Shown here: positions 1 through 9,185 of the stretch, one piece after another
Position numbering within the stretch: position 1 is the stretch's first letter
Layout of the letters: each line of letters starts with the position of its first letter
Source of the DNA: Paraburkholderia panacisoli
GTDB taxonomy: Bacteria > Pseudomonadota > Gammaproteobacteria > Burkholderiales > Burkholderiaceae
Length of the DNA stretch: 64,000 bases
Direction: 5' to 3'
NCBI RefSeq assembly: GCF_008369935.1
Contig: NZ_VTUZ01000014.1
Span: forward strand, 62,001 to 126,000
Translations under genes and position numbers: made by a program
The notes under the pieces: generated by a model
The model's database searches: none
Told to the model about the DNA's origin: nothing
Seen by the model: only the letters and a program-made list of their open reading frames with translations

Positions 1-1383
1 CCTCTGCCATTACGGAGAGTCTTTATCCCCAAGGCCAATGGGAAGGAACGCCCGCTGGGCATTCCGACCATGCGGGACAGGGCGATGCAGGCTCTGTATC
101 TGCTGGCATTGGAGCCAGTGTCGGAATCGACGAGCGACCCGAATTCGTATGGATTCAGGCTAAACCGGTCGACGGCTGACGCCATGTCCCAGATTTTTCT
201 CCTCACGTGCCGCAGCGTTTCGTCGCAATGGGTACTGGAGGCGGATATCAAGGGCTGCTTTGACCACATCAACCATGAGTGGCTGGAAAACAATGTCCCG
301 ATGGACAGGGAAATTCTCCGCAAGTGGTTGAAGGCTGGCCTGATTTACAAGGGGCAGCTACAGGCGACTGAGGCCGGTACGCCGCAGGGAGGGATCATCT
401 CCCCGACGTTGGCTAATGTGACGCTGAACGGGCTGGAACGGGAACTGATTGCGCACCTCGGTGCGAAATTTGGGGTCGCGAAGGCCAAGAAGCTGAAAGT
501 GAATGTGGTGCGGTACGCGGATGACTTCGTGATTACCGGCGACTCGCAAGAGGTGCTGAAAAGCGAAGTCCGCCCTTGGGTGGAAGCATTCCTCGCAGTT
601 CGAGGTCTGCAATTGTCCGAGGAGAAAACGCGGGTCACGCACATTGACCACGGCTTCGACTTCCTTGGGTGGAATTTCCGGAAGTATTCGGGAACGCTGC
701 TCATCAAGCCAAGCAAGAAAAACGCGCAAGCGTTCTATCGCAAGGTGGTGGAAACGATCAGCGGTAACAAGACGGTGAAGCAGGAGGACCTGATCCGGCT
801 GCTGAACCCGATGCTACGAGGCTGGGCGCAGTATCACAGTCCCGTGGTTGCCAAGCAGGCGTACACACGCATGGAGTATCTGGTCTATCAGAGGCTCTGG
901 CGATGGTCGAAGCGGAGGCATCCAAACAAGAACGCCGACTGGGTGAGAAAGAAGTACTTTCACACTGTGGGTGAGCGGAATTGGGTGTTTGGCGCTCCCG
1001 TGGTACGGGACGATGGCAGCAAAGGGTTGCTGGAGTTGTACCAAATTAGCGGTACGACTATCAGGCGCCACAAGAAGATCAAGGGAGATTTCAACCCCTT
1101 TGATCCCATGTGGGAGCGATATGGCGAGCAGTTGCGGCAGGAGCGCCTGTGGGAATCAATGCGTTACCGCAAGCAATGGGCGAGCTTGTACATGTCGCAG
1201 AGCGGGCTTTGTGCGCACTGCGGCTGTCCCTTGACGGACGAAACGGGTTGGCACGATCATCATCTGGAATATCGGATGCATGGCGGGTCAGATGGTTTGT
1301 CTAACCGGGTTTTGCTTCACCCACACTGTCACCAGCAGGTACACGTTGGTAATATTGCAGTAGCTAAGCCGGTCTTATCGTAG
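1..1383 (+). CDS. ltrA: Group II intron reverse transcriptase/maturase, 5'-truncated by window
   Basis: This is a multifunctional intron-encoded protein: reverse transcriptase, maturase and DNA endonuclease used for splicing and retrohoming. The reading frame is open from base 1, before the first internal ATG at 70, and encodes an RT-0-like stretch with the motif IPKANGKERPLGIP, so the true start lies outside the window. RT motifs include GTPQGGIISP and the catalytic YADD (bases about 515-526). A maturase X domain follows, with GWAQYHSPV. The C-terminus holds an HNH nuclease with CAHC, the HDHHLEYR segment and a final HPHCHQQVH. The HNH domain argues against class C introns, which lack it. 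No frameshift is seen, so the visible part looks intact. Confidence 0.93.
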   Translation, partial: PLPLRRVFIPKANGKERPLGIPTMRDRAMQALYLLALEPVSESTSDPNSYGFRLNRSTADAMSQIFLLTCRSVSSQWVLEADIKGCFDHINHEWLENNVPMDREILRKWLKAGLIYKGQLQATEAGTPQGGIISPTLANVTLNGLERELIAHLGAKFGVAKAKKLKVNVVRYADDFVITGDSQEVLKSEVRPWVEAFLAVRGLQLSEEKTRVTHIDHGFDFLGWNFRKYSGTLLIKPSKKNAQAFYRKVVETISGNKTVKQEDLIRLLNPMLRGWAQYHSPVVAKQAYTRMEYLVYQRLWRWSKRRHPNKNADWVRKKYFHTVGERNWVFGAPVVRDDGSKGLLELYQISGTTIRRHKKIKGDFNPFDPMWERYGEQLRQERLWESMRYRKQWASLYMSQSGLCAHCGCPLTDETGWHDHHLEYRMHGGSDGLSNRVLLHPHCHQQVHVGNIAVAKPVLS

Positions 1384-1405
1384 ATAGGACTCTGTTTGTA
1401 GGCTC

Positions 1406-1482
1406 GAGCTGTATGCGGTGAAAGCCGCACGTACAGTTCCTAGGGGGCTCCTCTTCCGTAAGGAAGGGGGGCTACCCTCCAC
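1406..1482 (+). ncRNA. Group II intron domains V and VI
   Basis: Bases 1406-1439 form a 34-nt domain V hairpin that starts GAGC (catalytic AGC triad), has a GAAA tetraloop between GCGGT and GCCGC, and closes with GTTC. Domain VI follows from 1440 to about 1482, with an inner stem CCTCTTCC/GGAAGGGG around a GTAA loop and an unpaired A at 1474 in GCTACCC, the usual setting of the lariat branch point. These domains sit 23 bases after the reverse transcriptase stop, which is the normal arrangement. Confidence 0.85.
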
Positions 1483-1483
1483 C

Positions 1484-1538
1484 ACAAACGACGGCGGCGC
1501 CGTCCGGCAATCCTGCCGGGTGAGACCGCCGTATTTGT
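1484..1538 (+). promoter_or_regulatory. Large hairpin between intron and argF
   Basis: The 3' exon begins with a strong inverted repeat. ACAAA (1484-1488) pairs with TTTGT (1534-1538) and ACGGCGG (1491-1497) with CCGCCGT (1526-1532). An inner hairpin CCGGCA/TGCCGG lies at 1504-1519. The right arm runs into TATTTGTTT and ends three bases before the argF ATG, and no Shine-Dalgarno sequence is seen close to that ATG. It may be the terminator of the unseen upstream gene, or a leader structure limiting argF translation. Which one cannot be decided from sequence. Confidence 0.5.
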
Positions 1539-1541
1539 TTC

Positions 1542-2471
1542 ATGACCGCCAAGAAAATTCGCCACTACCTGCAGTTCAAGGATTTCTCGCTGGACGACTA
1601 CGAGTACGTGCTGGAACGCGCGCGCATTCTGAAGCGCAAGTTCAAGAACTACGAGACCTACCATCCGCTGCACGATCGCACGCTGGCGATGATCTTCGAA
1701 AAGAATTCGACGCGTACGCGCCTGTCGTTCGAAGCCGGCATCTTCCAGCTGGGCGGCCACGCGGTCTTCATGAACACGCGCGACACGCAGCTTGGCCGCG
1801 GCGAACCGATCGAAGACGCCGCGCAGGTGATCTCGCGCATGGTCGACATCATCATGATCCGCACGTTCGGCCAGGACATCATCGAGCGTTTCGCCGAGAA
1901 TTCGCGCGTGCCGGTGATCAACGGGCTGACCAACGAATACCACCCCTGCCAGGTGCTGGCCGACATCTTCACGTACTTCGAGCATCGCGGTCCGATTCGC
2001 GGCAAGACGGTCGCGTGGGTCGGCGACGCGAACAACATGCTGTACACGTGGATCGAAGCTGCGCACATTCTCGGCTTCAAGCTGCGCCTGTCCACGCCGC
2101 CGGGCTACAAGCTCGACCGCGCGATGGTCGCCGCCGAAAGCGCGCCGTTCTACGAGGAATTCGACGACCCGAACGAGGCCTGCGCGGGCGCCGACCTCGT
2201 CACCACCGACGTGTGGACCAGCATGGGCTTCGAGGCCGAAAACGAAGCGCGCAAGAAAGCCTTCGCGGACTGGTGCGTCGACGCCGAAATGATGGCGCGC
2301 GCCAATCCGGATGCGCTCTTCATGCACTGCCTGCCCGCCCACCGTGGCGAGGAAGTCAGCGCGGAAGTGATCGACGGGCCGCAAAGCGTCGTGTGGGACG
2401 AAGCGGAAAACCGTCTGCACGTGCAAAAGGCGCTGCTGGAATACCTGCTGCTGGGCAAGCTGAATCACTGA
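1542..2471 (+). CDS. argF: Ornithine carbamoyltransferase
   Basis: This enzyme transfers a carbamoyl group from carbamoyl phosphate to ornithine to give citrulline, the sixth step of arginine synthesis, in the cytoplasm. The 309-residue protein has the usual length. The carbamoyl-phosphate motif STRTR is at residues 56-60. The HPCQ motif lies near residue 130, a typical DxxxSMG ornithine loop is present (DVWTSMGFE), and the HCLPAHRG motif is near the C-terminus. The ATG follows a hairpin without a clear ribosome-binding site. A group II intron ends about 60 bp upstream and separates argF from whatever promoter lay further left. argG follows after 238 bp on the same strand, so the two arginine genes are adjacent but need not be cotranscribed. 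Confidence 0.97.
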   Translation: MTAKKIRHYLQFKDFSLDDYEYVLERARILKRKFKNYETYHPLHDRTLAMIFEKNSTRTRLSFEAGIFQLGGHAVFMNTRDTQLGRGEPIEDAAQVISRMVDIIMIRTFGQDIIERFAENSRVPVINGLTNEYHPCQVLADIFTYFEHRGPIRGKTVAWVGDANNMLYTWIEAAHILGFKLRLSTPPGYKLDRAMVAAESAPFYEEFDDPNEACAGADLVTTDVWTSMGFEAENEARKKAFADWCVDAEMMARANPDALFMHCLPAHRGEEVSAEVIDGPQSVVWDEAENRLHVQKALLEYLLLGKLNH

Positions 2472-2709
2472 GCGAGCCCCTCTCCAGCATCTGCGTGAAG
2501 CGCGGTGGGGCCTTGAATACGAGGCCGGTCATCCACGTCGGCGCCGCGCACCGAGCCGGGGTCCACTGCTGCGAAGCGGACCCGGCTGCATCGCCCAGCT
2601 GCCCCAAAAACGCGGGCACCCGGCGGTTTAGTGTCAAAATAGTGCCTTTCCGCGCGCCGGAACCGCCGGTGCGCGTTGTTTTCCCGCTTTTTCCAGCTAC
2701 GAGTTCACC

Positions 2710-3936
<1,227 letters not shown>

Positions 3937-3960
3937 TAGCGCGTGCCGTGCCGGTGAAGG

Positions 3961-3984
3961 CTGACTTCGCATAAGCGAAGTCAG
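3961..3984. other. Perfect 10-bp hairpin after argG
   Basis: CTGACTTCGC and GCGAAGTCAG form a perfect 10-bp stem with an ATAA loop, starting 24 bases after the argG stop and 38 bases before the main terminator. It has no T-run of its own. It may protect the argG mRNA 3' end or serve as a secondary terminator. Confidence 0.5.
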
Positions 3985-4022
3985 GCGCCGCAACCCGCGG
4001 CCTGAGCCAAAACGCAGACGAT

Positions 4023-4059
4023 AAAAAGGCGCCGGGAGTATTCTCCCGGCGCCTTTTTT
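4023..4059. terminator. Bidirectional Rho-independent terminator between argG and murB
   Basis: AAAAAGGCGCCGGGAG pairs perfectly with CTCCCGGCGCCTTTTT around a TATT loop. The A-run on the left and the T-run on the right make it usable from both strands. It therefore serves argG on + and murB on -, which converge here. Confidence 0.93.
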
Positions 4060-4112
4060 CAATTGCAGCGTCCCACTTCCTCAAGCCGCTCGTCCAGCGC
4101 GATTAACCGCGC

Positions 4113-5162
4113 TCACAAACAAACCGGCTCCGCCTCCAACTCCACGCCGAATCGCTCCGACACGTCGCGCCGGATTGCCCCGGCAAGCGCCAACACCTCC
4201 GCGCCGCTCGCTCCGCCGCGATTCACCAGCACCAGCGCCTGCCTCTCGTGCACGCCCGCCGCGCCCATCGTCCGGCCCTTCCAGCCGCACCGATCGATCA
4301 GCCAGCCCGCGGCCAGCTTCACCCTGCCATCCGGCTGAAGGTAGGACACGACATCCGGCTCCTTGTGCTTTAACGCATCGAACTGCGCCGCGTCGACCAC
4401 CGGATTCTTGAAGAAGCTCCCGGCGTTGCCGAGTTGCAGCGGGTCGGGCAGCTTCGCGCGCCGCACCGCCACCACTGCATCGAAGATGGCCTGCGCGGTT
4501 GGCGGCTTGCCGGCCTGATCGGCATAGCCGGCAGCGGCCAGCTCACGCGCCAGATCCGCATAAGCGGCGCGCGGTTGCCAAACCTTCGGCAAACGGAACG
4601 TCACCGACGTGATCACGAAACGGTCACGCCCTTCCCGCTTGAAGAAACTGTCGCGATAGCCGAAGCGGCAAGCCTGCGCGTCGAGTTCGACCACCTCGCC
4701 CGTCGCCAGCTCCACCGCGCGCAGCGACGCAAACCGCTCGCACATTTCCAGCCCATACGCGCCGATGTTCTGGATCGGCGCGGCTCCCACCGTGCCTGGA
4801 ATCAGCGCGAGGTTCTCCAGGCCGGGCAGCCCTTGCGACAACGTCCAGGCGACAAACTCGTGCCACGGTTCGCCGCCGGCCGCTTCGACGTACCATGCGT
4901 CGTCGTCCTCGCGCACCAGCCGGCGGCCCCGCAACGCCACCAGCAACACCAGCCCGGCGAAATCGCCGCTCAGCACGACATTGCTGCCGCCGCCCAGCAC
5001 GAGACGCGGCAGCCCGGCCGCGCGCGAATCGCGTACCGCGGCCATCAATTGCTCTTCGCGCTCGATCCGGCATGCAAACTGCGCACGCACATCGAAGCCG
5101 AAAGTGTTGTGCGCCTTCAGCGGATAGCCGGCAATGAACGCGGCGGAATCGGATTGGGACAT
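4113..5162 (-). CDS. murB: UDP-N-acetylenolpyruvoylglucosamine reductase
   Basis: MurB reduces UDP-GlcNAc-enolpyruvate to UDP-MurNAc with NADPH and FAD, an early cytoplasmic step of peptidoglycan synthesis. The start is set at the ATG giving MSQSDSAAFIAGYPLKAHNTFG, which makes a 349-residue protein close to the usual length for type I MurB. The open frame continues upstream to 5891, but that part is antisense to yajQ and is not credible. FAD-binding features include LVLGGGSNVV and the loop ALIPGTVGAAPIQNIGAYG. The catalytic Ser lies in NAGSFFKNP and a conserved acid near the end. It is divergent from yajQ with about 190 bp between the starts. Confidence 0.95.
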   Translation of the reverse strand: MSQSDSAAFIAGYPLKAHNTFGFDVRAQFACRIEREEQLMAAVRDSRAAGLPRLVLGGGSNVVLSGDFAGLVLLVALRGRRLVREDDDAWYVEAAGGEPWHEFVAWTLSQGLPGLENLALIPGTVGAAPIQNIGAYGLEMCERFASLRAVELATGEVVELDAQACRFGYRDSFFKREGRDRFVITSVTFRLPKVWQPRAAYADLARELAAAGYADQAGKPPTAQAIFDAVVAVRRAKLPDPLQLGNAGSFFKNPVVDAAQFDALKHKEPDVVSYLQPDGRVKLAAGWLIDRCGWKGRTMGAAGVHERQALVLVNRGGASGAEVLALAGAIRRDVSERFGVELEAEPVCL

Positions 5163-5354
5163 CGGAATCAGAACAATGAAACGGCGAATGAAGGAATACG
5201 ACCAGATCGAACCCGGGCCGCGCGACAATGCGCGGCGGCCTTGGGCAAAAGGGGGCGGCGTCGGTAAAATGACGTCCGGTCCGTGATTATAGCGAGTGCC
5301 CCGTGCGCAGCCGCCCGGCCGCGTCACGCACCGCAGCACTATTGGGAGAATGCA

Positions 5355-5840
5355 ATGCCATCGTTTGACGTCGTCTGCGAAGCGAACATGATCGAAGTCA
5401 AGAACGCGATCGAGCAGTCCAACAAGGAAATTTCCACGCGCTTCGACTTCAAAGGGTCGGACGCGCGCGTCGAACATAAGGAAAACGAAATCACCGCTTA
5501 CGCCGACGACGACTTCAAGCTCGGCCAGGTGAAAGACGTGCTGCTGTCGAAAATGGCCAAACGCAACGTGGACGTGCGCTTTCTCGACTACGGCAAGATC
5601 GAGAAGATCGGCGGCGACAAGGTCAAGCAGGTCATCAAGATCAAGAAGGGCGTGTCCGGCGACCTGTCGAAGAAAATCGTGCGCCTCGTGAAGGACAGCA
5701 AGATCAAGGTCCAGGCCAGCATTCAGGGCGACGCTGTGCGCATCACCGGCGGCAAGCGCGACGATCTGCAAAGCGTGATCGCGATGCTGCGCAAGGACGT
5801 GACCGATACGCCGCTCGACTTCAACAACTTCCGCGACTGA
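5355..5840 (+). CDS. yajQ: YajQ-family nucleotide-binding protein
   Basis: YajQ proteins (UPF0234) bind nucleotides. Homologues in Xanthomonas and Pseudomonas bind cyclic di-GMP and affect transcription of virulence genes; the role here is unknown. The start is taken at ATG 5355, giving MPSFDVVCEANMIEVKNAIEQ, after a GGGAGA ribosome-binding site. This yields 161 residues, the family length. The longer open frame from 5283 adds a non-conserved extension. The two-lobed family features include SNKEISTRFDFKGSDA and the C-terminal VRITGGKRDDLQSVIA. It is monocistronic as far as can be seen. Confidence 0.93.
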   Translation: MPSFDVVCEANMIEVKNAIEQSNKEISTRFDFKGSDARVEHKENEITAYADDDFKLGQVKDVLLSKMAKRNVDVRFLDYGKIEKIGGDKVKQVIKIKKGVSGDLSKKIVRLVKDSKIKVQASIQGDAVRITGGKRDDLQSVIAMLRKDVTDTPLDFNNFRD

Positions 5841-6175
5841 GGCCAGGGGCGCCGCGTAGATGCGCGCCCGAGCAAACGGGCAGCAGCGCAAGTGTTAAAA
5901 CACGCCGAGGCCCGTGCGAGGCTTGCTAGTAACCTGCGCCGGTCTCACGTTGCCGGCGCGCCGCCGAGGAAGCAGCTCCTGCTTGCCGGCGAGCCGCCCT
6001 GATGGCGCCTCACCGTTGCGGATCTGACTCTCGTATTCCGGCGCGCCGCCTGTGCAGCACTTGCGACCGATGCGAGCAAACCGCATTCGCATGGAGCCCG
6101 CCTCGCCGATCCCCGGCACGCCGCGCTTCAAAAGCCCAAAGTCTCAAGCTTCAAAAAGCTCCAAGCCCCAAAACC
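5841..6175. other. Intergenic region, no gene seen
   Basis: This 335-bp gap between convergent yajQ and plsY holds no convincing coding frame, tRNA or clear terminator. Bases about 6130-6180 are a low-complexity A/C-rich stretch with several CAAA/CCCAAA-like units, unlike the surrounding GC-rich DNA. Nothing further can be assigned. Confidence 0.6.
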
Positions 6176-6811
6176 TCAAAGATCGTTTCCCGCCGTCGGA
6201 CTGGCCGCCTTCTTCTTATCCCCGATCCGGCTCTCCTGCCCGCGCATCAGCTTCGCGATGTTGCCGCGATGACGCCACACCAGCAGCGAACTCATCACGA
6301 CGATCGCGAGCGCGATAACACGTGGCCCAAACAGGAACGCATAGAAGAGCGGCGCGAACACCGCCGCAGCCAACGCCGCCAGCGACGAATAACGCGTGAA
6401 GAACGCGACGATCAGCCAGGTCAGCAGGGTCGCGACACCGAGGGTCGGATTGATCGCGAGCAACACGCCCGCCGCGGTCGCGACGCCCTTACCGCCCTTG
6501 AAACGGAAGAAAACCGGATACAGGTGGCCGAGAAACACGGCGACCGACACAATCGCCACCGACGTGTCGTCGAGCCCGTAACGCGCGCCGAAATGCACGA
6601 CGAACCATACCGGCAACCAGCCTTTGAGGGCGTCGCCGATCAGCGTGAGAATCGCCGCCTTCTTGCTGCCGCTGCGCAGCACGTTGGTGGCGCCCGGGTT
6701 GCCCGAGCCGTACGAGCGCGGGTCGTCGAGGCCCATCGCGGCGCTCACGATCACGGCGAACGACACCGAACCGATCAGATAGGCAACGACAGCAGCGATC
6801 AGGTTTTGCAT
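6176..6811 (-). CDS. plsY: Glycerol-3-phosphate acyltransferase PlsY
   Basis: PlsY is an integral membrane enzyme that transfers an acyl group from acyl-phosphate to glycerol-3-phosphate, giving lysophosphatidic acid at the start of phospholipid synthesis. The 211-residue protein has the family motifs in order: SYGSGNPGATNVLR (residues about 34-47), then GDALKGWLPV, and the glycine-rich FKGGKGVATAAG near residue 105. Five or six hydrophobic segments are visible. It starts at an ATG in front of MQNLIAAVVAYLIGS. It lies upstream of nothing on its own strand except ybaK, 137 bp away and also on -, so ybaK and plsY could be cotranscribed. Confidence 0.95.
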   Translation of the reverse strand: MQNLIAAVVAYLIGSVSFAVIVSAAMGLDDPRSYGSGNPGATNVLRSGSKKAAILTLIGDALKGWLPVWFVVHFGARYGLDDTSVAIVSVAVFLGHLYPVFFRFKGGKGVATAAGVLLAINPTLGVATLLTWLIVAFFTRYSSLAALAAAVFAPLFYAFLFGPRVIALAIVVMSSLLVWRHRGNIAKLMRGQESRIGDKKKAASPTAGNDL

Positions 6812-6948
6812 CTGGGACTCTTATAAGGAACCGCGGTCTGAAACTTGACACCCCAACCGCAACAGGGAACACAACAGGGCATGCAACTCGAAACAAGGCG
6901 GCGCACATTCTACCGAACGCGCCCGCCCGGAAAACATTCGCGCAAACG

Positions 6949-7440
6949 TCAATCGACGCTCGCGCACTGCACTGCCTTCGCCGCCAGCAGTTCGGTCAAC
7001 ACCTTCGGCTCGATGCTGACCAGAAAGCCGCGCCGGCCGCCGTTCAGCCAGATCTGATCCATCTCGAGAATGGTCGACTCGACATAGACCGGCATCTGCT
7101 TGCGCGTGCCGAACGGCGACGTGCCGCCGATCAGGTAGCCGGAATGCCGGTTCGCCACCTCGGGCTTGCACGGCTCGACGCGCTTCGCGCCGATCTGCCG
7201 TGCGAGGTTCTTGGTGCTGACGGTGCGGTCGCCGTGCATCAGCACGATCAGCGGCTTTGCATGTTCGTCTTCCATCACGAGTGTCTTCACGACATGATGT
7301 TCGTCCACGCCGAGCTGGCGCGCCGACTCGCCGGTGCCACCATGCTCGACGTAGTCGTAAGGATGCTCGCCGAACGTGACGCCATGACGGCGCAGAAATT
7401 GCGTGGCGGGCGTTTCGGAGACGTGTCTGGATTTGCTCAT
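6949..7440 (-). CDS. ybaK: Cys-tRNA(Pro)/Cys-tRNA(Cys) deacylase, YbaK/EbsC type
   Basis: This editing enzyme hydrolyses Cys-tRNA(Pro) formed by mistake by prolyl-tRNA synthetase. The start is set at the ATG of MSKSRHVSETPATQFLRRHG, giving 163 residues, the usual length for YbaK. The much longer open frame upstream is arginine-rich and antisense to other sequence. Family features include the conserved lysine in HHVVKTLVMED and the GGTSPFGTRKQMPVYV segment with the catalytic GxxP-type loop. It is divergent from the acyl-CoA ligase gene, with about 140 bp between their starts. Confidence 0.92.
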   Translation of the reverse strand: MSKSRHVSETPATQFLRRHGVTFGEHPYDYVEHGGTGESARQLGVDEHHVVKTLVMEDEHAKPLIVLMHGDRTVSTKNLARQIGAKRVEPCKPEVANRHSGYLIGGTSPFGTRKQMPVYVESTILEMDQIWLNGGRRGFLVSIEPKVLTELLAAKAVQCASVD

Positions 7441-7580
7441 CGGCGCATTGTAATGGCGAGTTTGCACCACGGCTATTTGCCGAATGGCCAATTGTGCGGG
7501 TCCGGCGCTTGTGGCACGATCGTTCGAAAATCTTGCGGCGCACCGCACGCCGCGCACCGAATCGTTTTCAGGAGACAGCG

Positions 7581-9143
7581 TTGAATCCCGTTTCATCCAT
7601 CCGTTCCGCGCTCGACATTCCCGCCCTGCTGGCCGCGCTGCCCGCGCGCATCGCCGAGATTCCGGCGCTCGCCGCCGCACGCGATCCGCAGCACATTGCG
7701 TTGATCGAGGATGCGCGCCGCCTGACCAGCGCGCAATTGCTGCAAGCCGTCGACGCCGTCACCGCGCTGTTGCGCGAATGGGGGGTGCGCGGCGGTGATC
7801 GCGTGATGATCGTCGCGGAGAACAGCATCGCGCAGATCGTGCTGCTGTTCGCGGCCGCGCGGCTCGATGCATGGGCGCTGGTGTCGAATGCACGGTTGTC
7901 CGCGGCTGAACTCGACTCGATTCGCACCCATGCGCAGCCTCGCGTGGTCGCGTATGCAGTGGAAAGCTCCATCGATGCGCGGCAGCATGCCGAGCGCCAT
8001 CAGGCGATGGACGCGCCGTCCATCACGCCGGACATCGGTGCATGGTCGTACACGGTGGACAGCGCGGTGCAAGCTGAACCGGTCGAAGTCGCGAATGACC
8101 GTCAATGCGCCGCGCTGATTTACACCACCGGCACCACCGGCGCACCGAAAGGCGTGATGCTGTCGCATCGCAATCTGCTGTACATCGCGGCGGTCTCCAG
8201 CCGCCTGCGCAAGGTCGGACCCGACGACGTCGTGTATGCGGTGCTGCCGATCTCGCACGTGTACGGCTTCGCTTCGGTATGTCTGGGCAGCCTGCACGCA
8301 GGCGCGACCTTGCGGCTCGCGCCGCGCTTCGCGCCGCAAGCCGTGCACCGCGCGCTCGCCGACGAACGCGTGTCGATCTTCCAGGGCGTGCCGGCCATGC
8401 ACGCCAAACTGCTCGAATATCTGCAGACGCAGGGGCTGTCGTGGTCCGCGCCGCATCTTCGCTTCGCTTATTCGGGCGGCTCGCCGCTCGACGCCGCGCT
8501 GAAAGCGCAGGTCGAAGCCGTCTACGGTCTACCGCTGCACAACGGCTACGGCATGACCGAGAGCAGTCCGACCGTGTCGCATACGATGCTCGACGCGCCG
8601 CGCAACGACTGCTCGGTCGGCGAGGTCATTCCGGGCGTCGATGTGAAGTTCGTCGGACTCGACGGCGTGGCTGCCGCGCCGGGCGAAATCGGCGAGCTAT
8701 GGGTGCGCGGCCCGAACGTGATGCTCGGCTACTACCGCAGTCCGGAGCAAACCCGCGCGGCCGTGACCGAAGACGGCTGGCTCAAGACCGGCGATCTCGC
8801 GCGGCAGGACGCGGACGGTGCGTTGCATATCGTCGGGCGCAGCAAGGAGTTGATCATCCGCTCGGGGTTCAACGTCTATCCGGCCGAGGTCGAACATGTG
8901 CTGAACGCGCATCCGCAGGTCGTGCAGTCGGCGGTGATCGGACGCGCGGTCGAGGGCAACGAGGAAGTGATCGCGTTCGTCGAATTGATCGCGGGGGCGA
9001 ACGTGACGCCCGCTGAATTGATCGCGTGGTGCGGCGAGCGTCTCGCGCCGTACAAGCGGCCCGCTGAATTGAAGGTGCTCGCCGCGCTGCCGGCTGCGTC
9101 GACCGGCAAGATTCTCAAGCACCGGTTGCGCGAGTTCATCTGA
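7581..9143 (+). CDS. Class I adenylate-forming enzyme (acyl-CoA ligase family)
   Basis: The protein belongs to the AMP-dependent synthetase/ligase family, which activates a carboxylic acid as acyl-AMP and then as acyl-CoA. The P-loop-like core YTTGTTGAPKGVMLSHRN, the A5 motif NGYGMTESSP, the A7 motif GWLKTGDLA and the C-terminal PASTGKILKHRLRE-type lysine are all present. The start is taken at TTG 7581, five bases after AGGAGA, giving MNPVSSIRSALDIPALLAALP and 520 residues; no ATG gives a better fit. The substrate cannot be read from sequence. The neighbours (ybaK, xerD) give no pathway clue. Confidence 0.88.
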   Translation: MNPVSSIRSALDIPALLAALPARIAEIPALAAARDPQHIALIEDARRLTSAQLLQAVDAVTALLREWGVRGGDRVMIVAENSIAQIVLLFAAARLDAWALVSNARLSAAELDSIRTHAQPRVVAYAVESSIDARQHAERHQAMDAPSITPDIGAWSYTVDSAVQAEPVEVANDRQCAALIYTTGTTGAPKGVMLSHRNLLYIAAVSSRLRKVGPDDVVYAVLPISHVYGFASVCLGSLHAGATLRLAPRFAPQAVHRALADERVSIFQGVPAMHAKLLEYLQTQGLSWSAPHLRFAYSGGSPLDAALKAQVEAVYGLPLHNGYGMTESSPTVSHTMLDAPRNDCSVGEVIPGVDVKFVGLDGVAAAPGEIGELWVRGPNVMLGYYRSPEQTRAAVTEDGWLKTGDLARQDADGALHIVGRSKELIIRSGFNVYPAEVEHVLNAHPQVVQSAVIGRAVEGNEEVIAFVELIAGANVTPAELIAWCGERLAPYKRPAELKVLAALPAASTGKILKHRLREFI

Positions 9144-9156
9144 CCTCGATACAACG

Positions 9157-9185
9157 GGCACGCACGAGCCCAAGCCAGGCGTGCC
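9157..9185. terminator. Hairpin between convergent ligase and xerD genes
   Basis: GGCACGC (9157-9163) pairs with GCGTGCC (9179-9185) across a 15-nt loop in the 42-bp gap between convergent genes. There is no T-run, so intrinsic termination is uncertain. Confidence 0.35.

Larger units (their letters stand above)
1..1482 (+). mobile_element. Group II intron, 3' part (5' end outside window)
   Basis: The left edge of the window lies inside a group II intron. It contains the intron-encoded reverse transcriptase, followed by a canonical 34-nt domain V and a domain VI hairpin. A probable branch-point A at 1474 lies eight bases before a terminal AC, which puts the 3' splice site near 1482. The domain I-III ribozyme part and the 5' exon are outside the window. 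The exact 3' boundary is inferred from the branch-point spacing and could be off by a few bases. Confidence 0.85.

Noticed and set aside
5163..5891. Upstream extension of murB to 592 residues
   Set aside because: The added 243 residues are antisense to yajQ. The MurB-like sequence begins at MSQSD.
6130..6180. A/C-rich stretch as a small RNA or repeat array
   Set aside because: Units are irregular and too short. No promoter or terminator frames them.
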